Shown: positions 1-8,849, counted from the first letter of the stretch. The stretch: 64,000 nucleotides of DNA from JANQPX01 sp041398025 (GCA_041398025.1 JAWKVM010000042.1:1-64000); one strand, 5' to 3'. Numbers and translations: made by a program. The notes: generated by a model from the sequence alone, not told the origin.

Positions 1-50
1 ACGAGAGCCAGCTTCGGCGGTGGGCTCGGCAGTTCGGCCAGACCACTGCG

Positions 51-285
51 TTGACGACGCGTCGCCGGCCCTCCCGTGAGACGCCGGGGCTGTCGCCTGC
101 GGATCTCGCCGCGGAGAACGCCCGGCTCCCCGCCTGCAGGAGCGAAGCTCCGAAGGTCGGGCATGGCATGCCGGATCTTCGCCGCGATGCGGCTGCAGTC
201 CGGGTCTCAAGCGCGAGCTACAGCGGGCGCAGGCGGAGCGCGACATCCTAGAAAAAGCCGCGCTCATCTTCGGAGCGGCCACGCG
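51..285 (+). pseudogene. IS3 OrfA C-terminal remnant
   Basis: The reading frame carries the coiled-coil end typical of IS3 OrfA proteins. AENARL is seen near 112-128, and RELQRAQAERDILEKAAL resumes at about 212, ending in AATR with a stop overlapping the OrfB ATG (ATGA at 286). The two halves are separated by about 80 bases holding three small hairpins: GAGC/GCTC at 140-150, GGCATG/CATGCC near 160-172 and GCCGC/GCGGC at 181-193. Removing that block would restore a continuous frame. The N-terminal helix-turn-helix lies outside the window or is lost. Confidence 0.6.
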
Positions 286-1239
286 ATGAAGTTCGCGTTC
301 GTCGATGAGCATCGTGGTCACTGGCCGGTGCGGCTGATGTGCCGCGTTCTGGGCGTCTCGGTCAGCGGCCACTATGCTTGGCGGTCGCGGCCGGAGAGCC
401 CTCGTTCCCTCGAGAACCGCACCCTTCTCAGGACAGTCCGGCTGGTACATGCCGAGAGTGGCGGCAGCTATGGGCCGCCCCGCGTTCACGCCGCCCTGCG
501 TGCCGCCGGCCACAACGTTGGTCGTCACCGCATTGCCCGGCTGATGCGCCGCTCCGGGCTGCGCGGCCTGGCGGCGATCCCCCGAAAGGTGCGCACGACC
601 GACAGCCGTCACGACCATCCGATCGCACCGAACAGGCTCCGGCGGAGCTTTACGGCGACGGCGCCGAACCAGATCCCCCTCTCGCCGTAAAGCTCCGCTT
701 TCGTCTGCCGGTCAAGGGGCTCGCTGATCTGACCTCTGTGAGAACCGGAGAAGGCTGGCTCTTCCTTGCCGCGATCCCTCGGCGCGAATACGCGCCGTCG
801 CTGCGCGAACGGATGATCGGCGCCGCCGATCATTCTGTTCACCCGCAAGGTCGTCGGCTGGAGCATGCGCGAGACGCTGCACGCCGACATCGCTCTCGAG
901 GCTCTGGCCATGGCCATTCATCGTCAGAGACCTGCGCCTGGCCTCATCCATCACAGTGACAGAGGTGTTCAATACGCCGCCGAGGACTATCGCCAAGCCC
1001 TTGCCAAAGCAAAGATAATCCCGTCGATGAGCCGCAAAGGAAACTGCCTCGACAATGCGCCGATGGAAAGCTTCTTCCACACACTCAAGGTCGAGCGCGT
1101 CCACACGCGGAGCTACGCAACCCGGGCCGAGGCCCGCCGTGATCTGTTCGCTTACATCGAAGGGGTCTACAATTCACGACGACTGCATTCGCCGATAGGT
1201 TACCGTTCACCGGCAGACATGGAGCGAATGGCGGCCTAA
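286..1239 (+). pseudogene. IS3 OrfB transposase, interrupted
   Basis: Residues from MKFAFVDEHRGHWPV at 286 match the OrfB start and HTH_21 region. The rve integrase half is read in another frame from about 865, with HHSDRG, the NAPMESFFHTLK region holding the third acidic residue, and a terminal NSRRLHSPIGYRSP. Between them, two insertions of about 42 and 50 bases sit at 676-718 and 780-829 and destroy the frame around the first catalytic Asp. The family is clear; activity is not possible without repair. Confidence 0.75.
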
Positions 1240-1327
1240 ACCGTCCACTTCTGCAGGGCAAGATCAGTTGGCAGACGCAGGCGACAAGGTGGTCCATCGA
1301 CGGAAAGCTGGTGAGATCGGCCTTGCC

Positions 1328-2449
1328 TCATTCCGCCCCGGCGCCGTGGCCGGCACGACGGTGAGCAGCCATGGCCTGCCAGAGGGTCGTCATCGCACGG
1401 CGCATCTCGGGAAGGCGGCGTTCGGAAACGGCCGCGAACAGCAGGCAGGTCGTGAGGGTGACGGCGAGCAGGAGAGCGTCGCGCAGGAGGGGGACGAGCC
1501 CGACCGGCAGGACGGCGTGCCAGAATTGCAGGGCCGGATAGTGGACGAGGTAGATCGAGAAGCTCGCACCCGCGAGCCAGGTCACCAATCTTGCCAAATC
1601 GATTTGGAAGGATGAGCGCTCGAACAGTGCGCGCGCTGCCATCAGGTGCGCGGTCACCAGAGCGCCGAGGAGCGCATTCCAGAGGAACTCGTCGGAAAAG
1701 CGAAGGGCCTGAACCGCCTGCTGTCCGATCACGGCCGAGGTTAGCACCATCAGCCAGTCGGGCAGCTCGATCGCCAGGGCGCCGGCATAGAGGAGGATCG
1801 GGGCGACGAAGGCGACGAGCGCCGGGATGGGGCGAAGGCTCACCACATCCGCCCGCGCAAAGAGCCAGACGCCGCCCAGCCAGGCCGGCATGAGCAGCAG
1901 CACCTTGATGCCGGCAAGCGGCAGGAACAGCGCCAGCAGGAGAAGACGGCGCCATCCGTTCAGGAAAAAGCCAATACCGAACAGCATGTAATAGGCCGCC
2001 TCGTAGCTGAGGGACCAGAAGGGGCCGTTGGTGCCGGGACGAAAGCCGCTTGCCGCCCATTCCGTGGAAAAGGTCATGGTTCGCAGCAGGACGTCGCCCA
2101 TGGGCGCCGGATTCCACCACCAGCCATCATAGACTGCCGGCGCGATGCGGGAGCCGAGATGGTCGAAGACCAGCGTGAGCAGGATGGCAGGCAGCACCAC
2201 CGAATACAGCCTGGATGCGCGCGCAAAGGCGAACCGGCCCAGGGTCTTGTCCTTTTCCCGCGCGGCATAGGCGATGACATAGCCGGACAGGACGAAGAAC
2301 AGAATGACCGCGTCGCTGCCGAGATTCCATTCACGGATGACGAGATAGTCGCCGCGCGTGAAGCGCGCATAGGCGAGGTGCGAGGCGAGAACGGTCAGCG
2401 CCGCGATCACCCGCAGGAGATCGAGATAGCGGGAAAAGCCCGGCGTCAA
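1328..2449 (-). CDS. Acyltransferase 3 family membrane protein
   Basis: About 373 residues with the layout of acyltransferase 3 integral membrane enzymes, which move acyl groups onto sugars or lipids of the envelope. The N-terminal motif SRYLDLLRVIAALTVLASH and the FFVLSGYVIA segment are typical, followed by roughly nine to ten hydrophobic helices and a C-terminal ASFSIYLVHYP helix. I chose the TTG at 2449 because its TTGA overlaps the stop of the upstream hydroxylase; the longer frame to 2641 only shadows that gene. The overlap implies translational coupling and a shared role in lipid or surface modification. The acyl acceptor is unknown. Confidence 0.75.
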   Translation of the reverse strand: MTPGFSRYLDLLRVIAALTVLASHLAYARFTRGDYLVIREWNLGSDAVILFFVLSGYVIAYAAREKDKTLGRFAFARASRLYSVVLPAILLTLVFDHLGSRIAPAVYDGWWWNPAPMGDVLLRTMTFSTEWAASGFRPGTNGPFWSLSYEAAYYMLFGIGFFLNGWRRLLLLALFLPLAGIKVLLLMPAWLGGVWLFARADVVSLRPIPALVAFVAPILLYAGALAIELPDWLMVLTSAVIGQQAVQALRFSDEFLWNALLGALVTAHLMAARALFERSSFQIDLARLVTWLAGASFSIYLVHYPALQFWHAVLPVGLVPLLRDALLLAVTLTTCLLFAAVSERRLPEMRRAMTTLWQAMAAHRRAGHGAGAE

Positions 2450-3387
2450 CGCGCCGTCGTCCCCTCGACCTTCCTGGCCCGGGCGCCTGCGGCCCTGAGC
2501 GCCTGCCGGACCGGCTGCATCAGGGCCTGACCGAAGGTGCCGTGCGGCTGCGGCAGGGGACGCCCGTCTGCATCGGCAAGGCCGAAATCGAGATCTTCCC
2601 GGCCATCCGGCACGTAGAGCGTGCCGAACATCCAGTCCCAAAGCGCCAGAACCTCGCCATAGTTCTTGTTGTGATGCGCGACCGCGCGGCTGTGATGGAT
2701 CTGGTGCTGCGCCGGCGAGATGACGATGTGCTCCAGAACCCGGCCATAGCTCAGCCAGATATGGGTATGGCGCAGATTGGCGCCGAGCAGATTGAACAGG
2801 ACGTAGAACACGTTGATACCCAGGAGCGTGCTCAGCGTCATGGGGCCGACGAACATCGCCAGCACCACGCCCTGAATGACACCGCTGAACAGGCCGCGCG
2901 CCGCCGACGACAGGACATCGTAGATCGGATGCTTTCGATAGACCGTGATCGGAGTCATGACCTCGGCGCTATGGTGGACAGAATGGAAGGGCCAGAGAAT
3001 CCGCGTCTCGTGGTGAATGCGATGGATCCAGTAGATGCCGAAATCATGGGCGAGCAGGATGCAGAAGCTCGCAAAGATCGGATTGACGGACTGTCCTTCC
3101 CCCGGCCTGCCGCTCAGCAGCGTGAGAACGAACAGGGCGGTCGCCGACGTCAGAAAAACGCTGTTGAAGACGCCGACCAGACTCAGGAGCCGGTTCAGAG
3201 CGAACAGCTTGATATCCACCATGGTCGAGGCATGCGACCAGGTGCTCCAGGGAAGGAGCCAGCGAAGGAAAGGTTCACGAGGCCGGACCGTGAGATAGAC
3301 AGCGCAGGCGATCAGGATCGTCGTGAGCAGATAAACAGGAAACAGCCGAACGGCTGGTCCGGCCAGACTTGTCAACACATCGATCAT
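2446..3387 (-). CDS. Fatty acid hydroxylase / sterol desaturase superfamily protein
   Basis: A di-iron membrane hydroxylase of the sterol desaturase superfamily. The histidine clusters are visible as HDFGIYWIHRIHHE, HSVHHSAE and HQIHHS, set between hydrophobic segments, with a WDWMFGTLYVP element near the end as in the family. The ATG at 3387 begins MIDVL just before the first membrane helix; an in-frame ATG at 3441 and one at 3501 are alternatives. It overlaps the following acyltransferase, so the two probably act on one lipid. Substrate is not evident; hydroxylation of a fatty acyl chain or hopanoid/ornithine lipid is possible. Confidence 0.75.
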   Translation of the reverse strand: MIDVLTSLAGPAVRLFPVYLLTTILIACAVYLTVRPREPFLRWLLPWSTWSHASTMVDIKLFALNRLLSLVGVFNSVFLTSATALFVLTLLSGRPGEGQSVNPIFASFCILLAHDFGIYWIHRIHHETRILWPFHSVHHSAEVMTPITVYRKHPIYDVLSSAARGLFSGVIQGVVLAMFVGPMTLSTLLGINVFYVLFNLLGANLRHTHIWLSYGRVLEHIVISPAQHQIHHSRAVAHHNKNYGEVLALWDWMFGTLYVPDGREDLDFGLADADGRPLPQPHGTFGQALMQPVRQALRAAGARARKVEGTTAR

Positions 3388-3487
3388 GTCGATGAACGTC
3401 CTCGCCTCGCTGCGACATAAACCGGACCGCCCCTCCGCCATCCGCGAGACGACTATGAACGAAGCTGATGAAGATTGTCTTAACCTA

Positions 3488-3771
3488 GGGTCGAAACCCA
3501 ATGAGCTTCAATGCGCTCGGTCGCGCATGGTTTCGTCGCAAGCGAGGGGCTCTTTACCGTTTCTTCATCGTTTCCTGCGATCATCGCACACTGGTCCATG
3601 CGATCCTGGAAGTCCGAACCTGGCCCTATCTGTTGTGACGGACGGGCAGACTCCCAGGATCGCATGGACCAATCATCATGGTGGCAAAGCTCGGTTAAGA
3701 CATCGTAAAGCTGACGGCAAAAAGACCGTCCGCAATCGATGAACAAGCCGAGCCTGATCGAGTTTCGACCC
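3488..3771. repeat. TA-flanked element with 10-bp inverted ends
   Basis: GGGTCGAAAC at 3488-3497 is mirrored by GTTTCGACCC at 3762-3771, and both are bordered by TA within CTAG. This is the architecture of a non-autonomous IS630/mariner-type miniature element of 284 bases. It contains the hairpin repeat described separately and no convincing gene. No transposase-bearing relative with these ends is visible here. Confidence 0.45.
3553..3710. repeat. Palindromic repeat flanked by CtrA-like boxes, copy 1
   Basis: Two arms, 3592-3616 and 3647-3671, are complementary at 23 of 25 positions and share TGGTCCATGCGATCCTGG with the copy near 33.4 kb. The 30-base spacer is also related to that copy once reversed, including AACAGAT. 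At 24-25 bases outside each arm lie TTAA-N7-TTAA-like boxes: TTTACCGTTTCTTCA at 3553-3567 and TTAA-N7-TAAA at 3696-3710. Copy 1 is more degenerate than copy 2. Function is unknown; a regulatory DNA element or a structured RNA are both possible. Confidence 0.65.
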
Positions 3772-3773
3772 TA

Positions 3774-3874
3774 GAGCTTTTCCTGATCAGATGGAAACGA
3801 CTGATCGATCAGAAAATGCGTTGAAACAAAGAGATAGAGCGTGCATCCCGATCACATCTGATCGGGATCCGCTC
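3774..3874. repeat. GAGC-ended palindromic repeat (probable IS630-type MITE)
   Basis: A 101-base element starts GAGCTTTTCC and ends GGATCCGCTC, bordered by TA on both sides (CTAG at 3771-3774 and 3874-3877). An internal GATCCCGATC/GATCGGGATC hairpin lies at 3846-3869. The left end resembles the left end of the IS630 element at 41689 (GAGCATTTTCC), so that transposase family may mobilise it. Its left TA is shared with the preceding element. Confidence 0.6.
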
Positions 3875-3889
3875 TAGTGGAGTGTCCAC
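3874..3889. repeat. 16-bp repeat, inverted partner at 18865-18880
   Basis: CTAGTGGAGTGTCCAC here reappears exactly as its reverse complement at 18865-18880. Both begin at a CTAG like the MITE ends, so they may be ends of an unrelated IS630-type element lost internally, or borders of a 15-kb segment. From 3890 to 4113 I see no gene. Confidence 0.4.
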
Positions 3890-4113
3890 GGCATTTGATT
3901 CCCTCCGTCACCACCAAGATCGACGGCATGCAGCCAGGTTTTCGCGAGTTGGGAGCGGGAGCCTTCTGGCAAAGACATACCACTACCCCCCCGGAAGGAG
4001 TGGTCGCGGTCATCGTCGGCCGCTCATCCCTCAGGCTGAAGGCCAGCGCGGGGAAGTCGTGCGTGCGCCCCTCCATGGGTCATTGACGGGAGCCTCCCAA
4101 AGGCGGCGACCAT

Positions 4114-5170
4114 TCAACCGCGTCCATCGCCGACAATCTTGAAAGCGGCCCAGAGAGCCGGGTGGCTGTAGCGGACATCGGGCGCCGTCTCGATCATGTC
4201 GATCATCGCGCGCCGCAAGGCCGCGGCACGCCCGGCAGCGGGGTGATGGCCCAGAAACACCATAGTGCGTTCGGTCAGCGCGCGCATGGCGTCCCGCTCG
4301 CTGCCCCAGTGGCCGACCAAAAGGGCATGGGCACCCGCGAGCAGGAAGGCGCGGGCGAGCTCCGAGAGTGCCTCCCCTCCCGGACGGCTTGGAGGGCCTG
4401 ATTTTCGGCAGATCGACAGCATGACCAGGTCCGCGGCGACGTTGAGCCGGGCGATCTCGCTCTCGGTGAGGATACCGTCGTCGTCGGAATTGATGCGATC
4501 AGAGACCCGCAGGAGCAGCGCGGGTTCGGCGATCGCCGGCCTGCCATCGTCGGGAATGACCACATGCGTGCCGAAGGCGAGGGTCTGGTAGGCGTTGAGA
4601 TCGAGCCGTTCGAGCATGGTCTCGTTGGCCCTGTCACGAAGAAAGATATCTCGCCGATCGACCTGGACCAGCGACGCCAGGGCCAAAAGCTCGTCTTCCG
4701 AGGCGAGCAGAGGGTCCTGATGCCGGCTGCCCCATCGACGGACGTCCAGTTCTACCGACGCTGGCATTTCGGTGATATCGGGCATGCGCGCATCCGGGGA
4801 GGCGCCATCGAAGACGGGGTTGCCGAACGCGGCGAAGGGGCGGCGGCGCGAGCGTGCCGGGCCGCGCTGCCTCAGCGCCTTGAGCGTGCCGATCGACGGC
4901 AGGGCGAAAGACTCAGATGTCTGGCCAGAAAATCGAGCTTGCGGAACGGAGCGAACGCCTCGTCCGCAGCCTCGATGCGAAACAGGCCGTAATCGGCCGT
5001 CGGCGCGGCCGAGCGCAGGAACAGGGACGGCGGCAGGTGCTCCATGTCACGATCGAAAATCGCGATCAGATGGTCGATGCCTCCGAGGCTGTCGGCAAAG
5101 GGTGCGAACAGCGCTCGATAGAGGCGATGCGCGGACACTGTCAATCTGCGCGGAACATTGCCCCTCTGGT
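4114..5170 (-). pseudogene. CHAT-domain (caspase-like) protein, truncated and frameshifted
   Basis: The minus strand encodes the C-terminal caspase-like CHAT domain. An upstream part in a second frame (about 4905-5150) has SAHRLYRALFAPF, DHLIAIFDRDMEHLPPSLF and FRKLDFLARH. The part from 4785 continues with FGTHV (catalytic His region), LVMLSICRKSG (catalytic Cys position), LARAFLLAGAHALLVGHW and a final SHPALWAAFKIVGD. The frame changes near 4905 around the LPSIGTLKALR segment. The N-terminal TPR half expected in TPR-CHAT proteins is missing, cut close to the IS3 element at 5194. CHAT proteases often act in defence or death modules; here the gene is dead. Confidence 0.6.
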
Positions 5171-5193
5171 TCGTCATCTCCTGCCGGCTATTT

Positions 5194-6525
5194 TGACCTG
5201 CCCCCTTCAAACCGCACCAGCTGCTATGAGAGCGGCTGGCGATATGAGCTTGACCCGTTTCCTGGACCATTTGGCGTGAGAAAATTCCGCCTGATGAGCT
5301 CAAGGTGGGCTGGTCTGCCTTGAGCTCAACATCAACGCCGCCAGCACCTGGTAGCCAAGCGAGCTGTGTACGGTGGTTATTGTAGTCGATCCGCCATGAC
5401 TCGCACTTTCTCCGCGCATCGGCAAGGTTCATGAACCAGTGCGCGCTCAGACAATTCGGCTCTGAACTTGCCGTTCAGGCTCTCGATGAAGGCGTTGTCC
5501 GTCGGCTTGCCTGGCCGCGAGAAGTCGAGCTCGACACTCTTGGCATAGGCCCAGAGATCAAGGTCTTTCGAGATGAACTCCGGCCCCTGGTCGATCCGGA
5601 CGGACCTGGGATAGCCAAGCTCGGCACAGACCCGCTCGAGCGTCGCCACGACATCCGCGCCGGTGTAGGACCGCCGTGCATCGATAGCCGGCACATAGCG
5701 CGTGAACGCATCGATGATCGTCAGCACGCGGATTTTCGTGCCGTCGTAGAGCTGGTCATGGACAAAATCCATCGCCCAGACATCGTTTCGCCGTTTGGGA
5801 TCGGTCCGGCCTTCGCGCAGCTTGGCTTTGACCTTCCGCTTGGGCGCCTTGTTGCGTAGCTGCAAGCCCAGCTCCCGATACAGCCGATAAACCCGCTTGG
5901 TGTTCACAAGCCAGCCTTCCCGGCGCAAAAGCACATGGATCCGCCGGTAGCCGTAGCGTACGCGCGTCTCGGCGATCTCCTTGATCCGCTTCTTCAGATC
6001 AGCCTGCGGCGGACTGATGGACACGCATCAGTGATAGGTCGAACGCTGAGCCTGCAGAACCTTTAGAGCCGCCTGATACTCACCTTCCAGATCACCCGGA
6101 GATCGTCCACCAGCTCTCGATGCCGCGCAGGCTTTAGAGCTTTCGGCGGATAACGTCCTGAAGCATCTCCTTGTCCAAAGAAAGGTCGGCAACGATCCGT
6201 TTGAGCCGGCCGTTCTCTCCTTCGACTGCGACGCTTCATCTCTGATGGCATCAGACCGCCATATTTCTTGCGCCACCTATAGTACGTTTGCTGCGAAATG
6301 CCGGCCTTCCGGCAGACCTCCTCAACCGCAGTGCCTTCTTCCGCCTGCCGCAGAATGAACGCGATCTGTGCATCCGTGAATGTCGACTTTTTCATGCATC
6401 TTCCTCGTCAGCAGCCCTCTTCGCTAAACGAGAATTTTCACACCCGCCATGGTCCAATTCCCAGGATGCAGGTCAACAGCGACAGCACTAACATTGCAGG
6501 TGGCACATTCATCGGGGGCAGGTCA
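5194..6525 (-). mobile_element. IS3-family element (IS407-like), copy 1, decayed
   Basis: Near-identical over most of its length to the copy at 15249-16557 and in the same orientation. The left end TGACCTGCCCCCTTCAAACC is at 5194-5213; the right end is recognisable only as GGGGGCAGGTCA ending at 6525, after about 30 bases of unrelated sequence that replace the GGTTTGAA part. A 5-base deletion in orfA, small changes near 6025-6075, and a 1-base insertion plus a 2-base deletion in orfB inactivate it. No clear target duplication is seen. Confidence 0.8.
5300..6395 (-). pseudogene. IS3 OrfA/OrfB transposase genes of copy 1, frameshifted
   Basis: OrfA starts MKKSTFTDAQIAFILRQ at 6395 and matches the intact copy until residue 55. 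There a 5-base deletion near 6210-6240 shifts it into the OrfB frame, ending at 6063. OrfB is open from 6024 to 5377 with MDFVHD, DQGPEF and the NAFIESLNGKFRAE element, then changes frame at about 5450 where one extra A is present relative to copy 2. The C-terminal NNHRxHSSLGY-type end is out of frame. Confidence 0.75.
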
Positions 6526-6646
6526 AAGGACACGATAGCAGATTTGGCATTTAGACTGGCTCTTCTGGTAGAAGCGCTACACACTCCCTCCAGTAGCCTT
6601 GCGAGAAGCATTGCAGCCGGGCTTTTTGCTTCGATGCCGATGACTA

Positions 6647-7093
6647 TTGAGACAAAATCGAGAACTGACTGATCCCTTGGAACTAACCACGCTTGCTGCC
6701 ACGGCCTTTCTTGCTGCGACCTTGCTGCCTGCGTCCTCGGAGGCCGTGCTCGCCGGGTTAGTGGTCGCTGAGGCGGCCCCTATTGCTCTGCTCCTGGCCA
6801 TCGCCAGCGTCTTCAACACCGCGGGCTCCTGCGTCAACTGGCTGTTGGGGCGCGTTGCCGAGCGCTTCAAGGACCGTCGCTGGTTCCCTGTCAGCGCTGA
6901 CAGTCTCGAACGTGCGCAGGTCTGGTATCGGCGCTACGGCGTCTGGTCGTTGCTCGCATCGTGGGTCCCCATCATCGGCGATCCCCTGACGGTCGCCGCA
7001 GGCGTCATGCGCACGCCGATCACCGTCTTCCTGCCGCTGGTTGCGCTCGCCAAGACCGCGCGCTACGCCGTCATCGTCTGGCTTCTGTCCTGA
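6647..7093 (+). CDS. YqaA-like small membrane protein (SNARE-associated/DedA-like)
   Basis: About 148 residues with three or four hydrophobic stretches. The pattern AFLAATLLPASSEAVLAGL, an NTAGSCVNWLLGR segment, WYRRYGVWSLLASWVPIIGDPLTVAAGVMR and a final hydrophobic helix are typical of YqaA-family inner-membrane proteins related to DedA. The frame opens with TTG at 6647; a second TTG at about 6677, giving LELTTLAATAFL, fits the family start better. It converges on the pseudogene ending at 7094. Role not established; DedA relatives flip lipids or affect membrane energetics. Confidence 0.6.
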   Translation: MRQNRELTDPLELTTLAATAFLAATLLPASSEAVLAGLVVAEAAPIALLLAIASVFNTAGSCVNWLLGRVAERFKDRRWFPVSADSLERAQVWYRRYGVWSLLASWVPIIGDPLTVAAGVMRTPITVFLPLVALAKTARYAVIVWLLS

Positions 7094-7435
7094 TCAGCTC
7101 GACTCGTCGACATGGCTTGCGCCGAGGAAGTCGCCTTGCGGCGTCAGAAAGAGAAAGAGCTCGCGCTTATCGGCCCCGTCGATCTGCTCGTTGACATAGT
7201 GGATGCGTCACACCGGGGTCTGCTCGATCTCCTTTTCGACCGGCGGCATGCGCTCGGCGTCCTGCCAGGACGATGGGATCTGCTCGCCGGCTACGAGCTG
7301 ATCGACATAGCTGTCCGCCACCTCCTCGATGCGGTCCTGTGGCAGCGGCGGTAGGTCGCTGGCACCGTGGGTGCCATGCGCGAGGGCGCCGGAAGCAAAG
7401 AGAGCCAGGCCGGCAAGTAACGTGATGAGGCGCAT
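7094..7435 (-). pseudogene. Small secreted protein (DUF6488-like) with an internal nonsense codon
   Basis: The ATG at 7435 starts MRLITLLAGLALFASGALAHGTHG, a clear signal peptide followed by a His-containing mature N-terminus. The frame stops at TGA 7210-7208, but the same frame continues without shift for 37 more codons (RIHYVNEQIDGADKRELFLF, then LTPQGDFLGASHVDES) to a TGA at 7094. The expected word at the stop is VWRIHYVN, so a TGG Trp codon has become TGA. The extended protein has the length and end pattern of small periplasmic proteins found beside HupE-type permeases, which is the neighbourhood here. Confidence 0.55.
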
Positions 7436-7530
7436 GGCAATCGATCCTGTTCTGATGTGGTGTTGGCCGGAGAAGCCTAAGAACGATGGGCGTGACGTCC
7501 TTCTGGACGCCACGCTGTTCCCGGCGATCG

Positions 7531-8149
7531 CTAAATATACTGCTTCACCTCGGTGTACTCACCGCTGACGTTGAGGGTGACGGTAACCGGGCCAGCGCCC
7601 CGATTGCGCCAGAACCAGCCGTGATTGCCGTCGAAGGCGACTTCGAGCACGCCTTCATCGCCCTCGACGCCGCGATCCTTCTGGTAGCTGATCTCGTTGT
7701 CACCGCCATCGCCGTGCAGGTCATAATTGACCACACCGCCATCGACACGCCAGGAGAAGTCGGCTTTGGCGCCCTCGGCCATGACCAGCTTGATCTCGAT
7801 GCCCTGGCCGGGATCGAGGGTGAAGGACACCTCGTCGGATGCCGCCGTGCATGGGCCGGGCTGATCAGCAGCGCTGCGAACACCTTGCCGATCAGGCTGG
7901 AGCTTTGATCGGTCTGCACTGGTGCTGCGTTTTCGAGATCGCGCTGGCGATCGGCCTCGGCCTCCTCGGCAAGCTGGACCTTGATCTCGCCCATCTCGGC
8001 CAGACCGAGCGCCTTGCCGATGCCCGTCGGATCGATGCCGTATTCGCCCGGCAGCACGGCGGTCACCAGGATGACGATCGCCGCCACCAGGGCGATCAGG
8101 TCGAGCGGATCAGCTGCCTGGAGGTCGGCAGCTCGGCGCGGGTGGGCAT
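7531..8149 (-). pseudogene. Transmembrane anchor protein, frameshifted twice
   Basis: From ATG 8149 the sequence reads MPTRAELPTSRQLIRST, then loses one base at about 8116 (ACCTGATC where ACCCTGATC is expected). It continues in another frame as a hydrophobic AAIVILVTAVLPGEYGIDPTG segment with a MGEIKVQLAEEAEADRQ region. A second shift near 7840 leads into a soluble domain, ISYQKDRGVEGDEGVLEVAF and FDGNHGWFWRNRG, ending EYTEVKQYI. One membrane helix followed by a beta-rich periplasmic domain matches the anchor proteins seen next to HupE/UreJ-like genes. Not functional as it stands. Confidence 0.6.
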
Positions 8150-8198
8150 GTCCTCGTTGTACCTTTGGGGCTCCGAATTGATGGGGTGCAAATAAGAA

Positions 8199-8848
8199 TC
8201 AGGAGACGACGTAGCCGGTGAGCTGATAGCCGATCAGCACGAAGCCGGCGCACATCAGGGCGACGTTGGCGGTATAGGCGTGGTGCAGGAAGCTTTGATG
8301 GCGCCGCCACCAGCCCATGACGATCAGGATCGCGCCAAGGGCCAAGAGCTGGCCGATCTCGACGCCGACATTGAAGGCCAGCAGGTTCGGGATCAGGCCA
8401 TTTTGCGCGATGTCGTAGTCGATGATCTTGCTGGCGAGGCCGAAGCCGTGGGAGAAGCCGAAGATCAGGTTGCGGCCTTGGTGTTGGGCTGAAAGCCAAA
8501 CCAGCGCTGACAGGCGCCGAGATTGTCGAGCGCCTTATAGACCACCGAGAGGCCGATGATCGCGTCGATGACGTAGCTGTTGATGCCGACATTGAAATAG
8601 ACGCCCAGCAGCATGGTGGTCGAATGGCCGAGCGCGAACAGGCTCACATAGATCGCGATATGCTGCATCCGGTAGAGAAAGAAGATCACCCCCAGCAGAA
8701 ACAGGATGTGATCGCAACCGGTCACCATGTGCTTGGCGCCAAGATAGATGAACGGGATCAGATAGACCCCGGTGATCTCCTGGATGCAGCCCTTGTCGCC
8801 TTCGGCCACGGCGTGCGCGACCGCTTGGTCGATGGCCAAGATCGACAT
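8199..8848 (-). pseudogene. HupE/UreJ-family permease, single frameshift
   Basis: From ATG 8848 (MSILAIDQAVAHAV) the protein shows the family core HMVTGCDHILFLLGVIFF, LFALGHSTTMLLG and IDAIIGLSVVYKALDNLG. At about 8465 a base is missing (ACCTGATC for ACCCTGATC). The second half, FGFSHGFGLASKIIDYD, NLLAFNVGVEIGQLLALG and a final YQLTGYVVS, is in the next frame to the stop at 8199. Restoring one base gives a 216-residue membrane protein. HupE/UreJ proteins move nickel or cobalt, consistent with the MFS and NicO fragments beside it. Confidence 0.7.
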
Positions 8849-8849
8849 G

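Larger units (their letters stand above)
1..1262 (+). mobile_element. IS3-family element, decayed, left end outside the window
   Basis: This stretch reads as an IS3-family insertion sequence: the end of an OrfA reading frame, then an OrfB integrase whose N-terminal and C-terminal parts lie in different frames. The left terminal repeat is off the window. The element probably ends near 1262, just after the OrfB stop, in a GTCCACTT-containing stretch. At least three short insertions rich in self-complementary sequence (about 129-208, 676-718 and 780-829) break the coding frames. The element cannot move by itself. Confidence 0.75.

Noticed and set aside
3480..3746. Short open frames inside the palindromic repeats
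   Set aside because: They arise from the inverted repeat itself on both strands and have no coding character.
7208..7210. TGA read as selenocysteine
   Set aside because: The position corresponds to Trp in the expected pattern, no Sec insertion hairpin is apparent, and neighbouring genes are also decayed.
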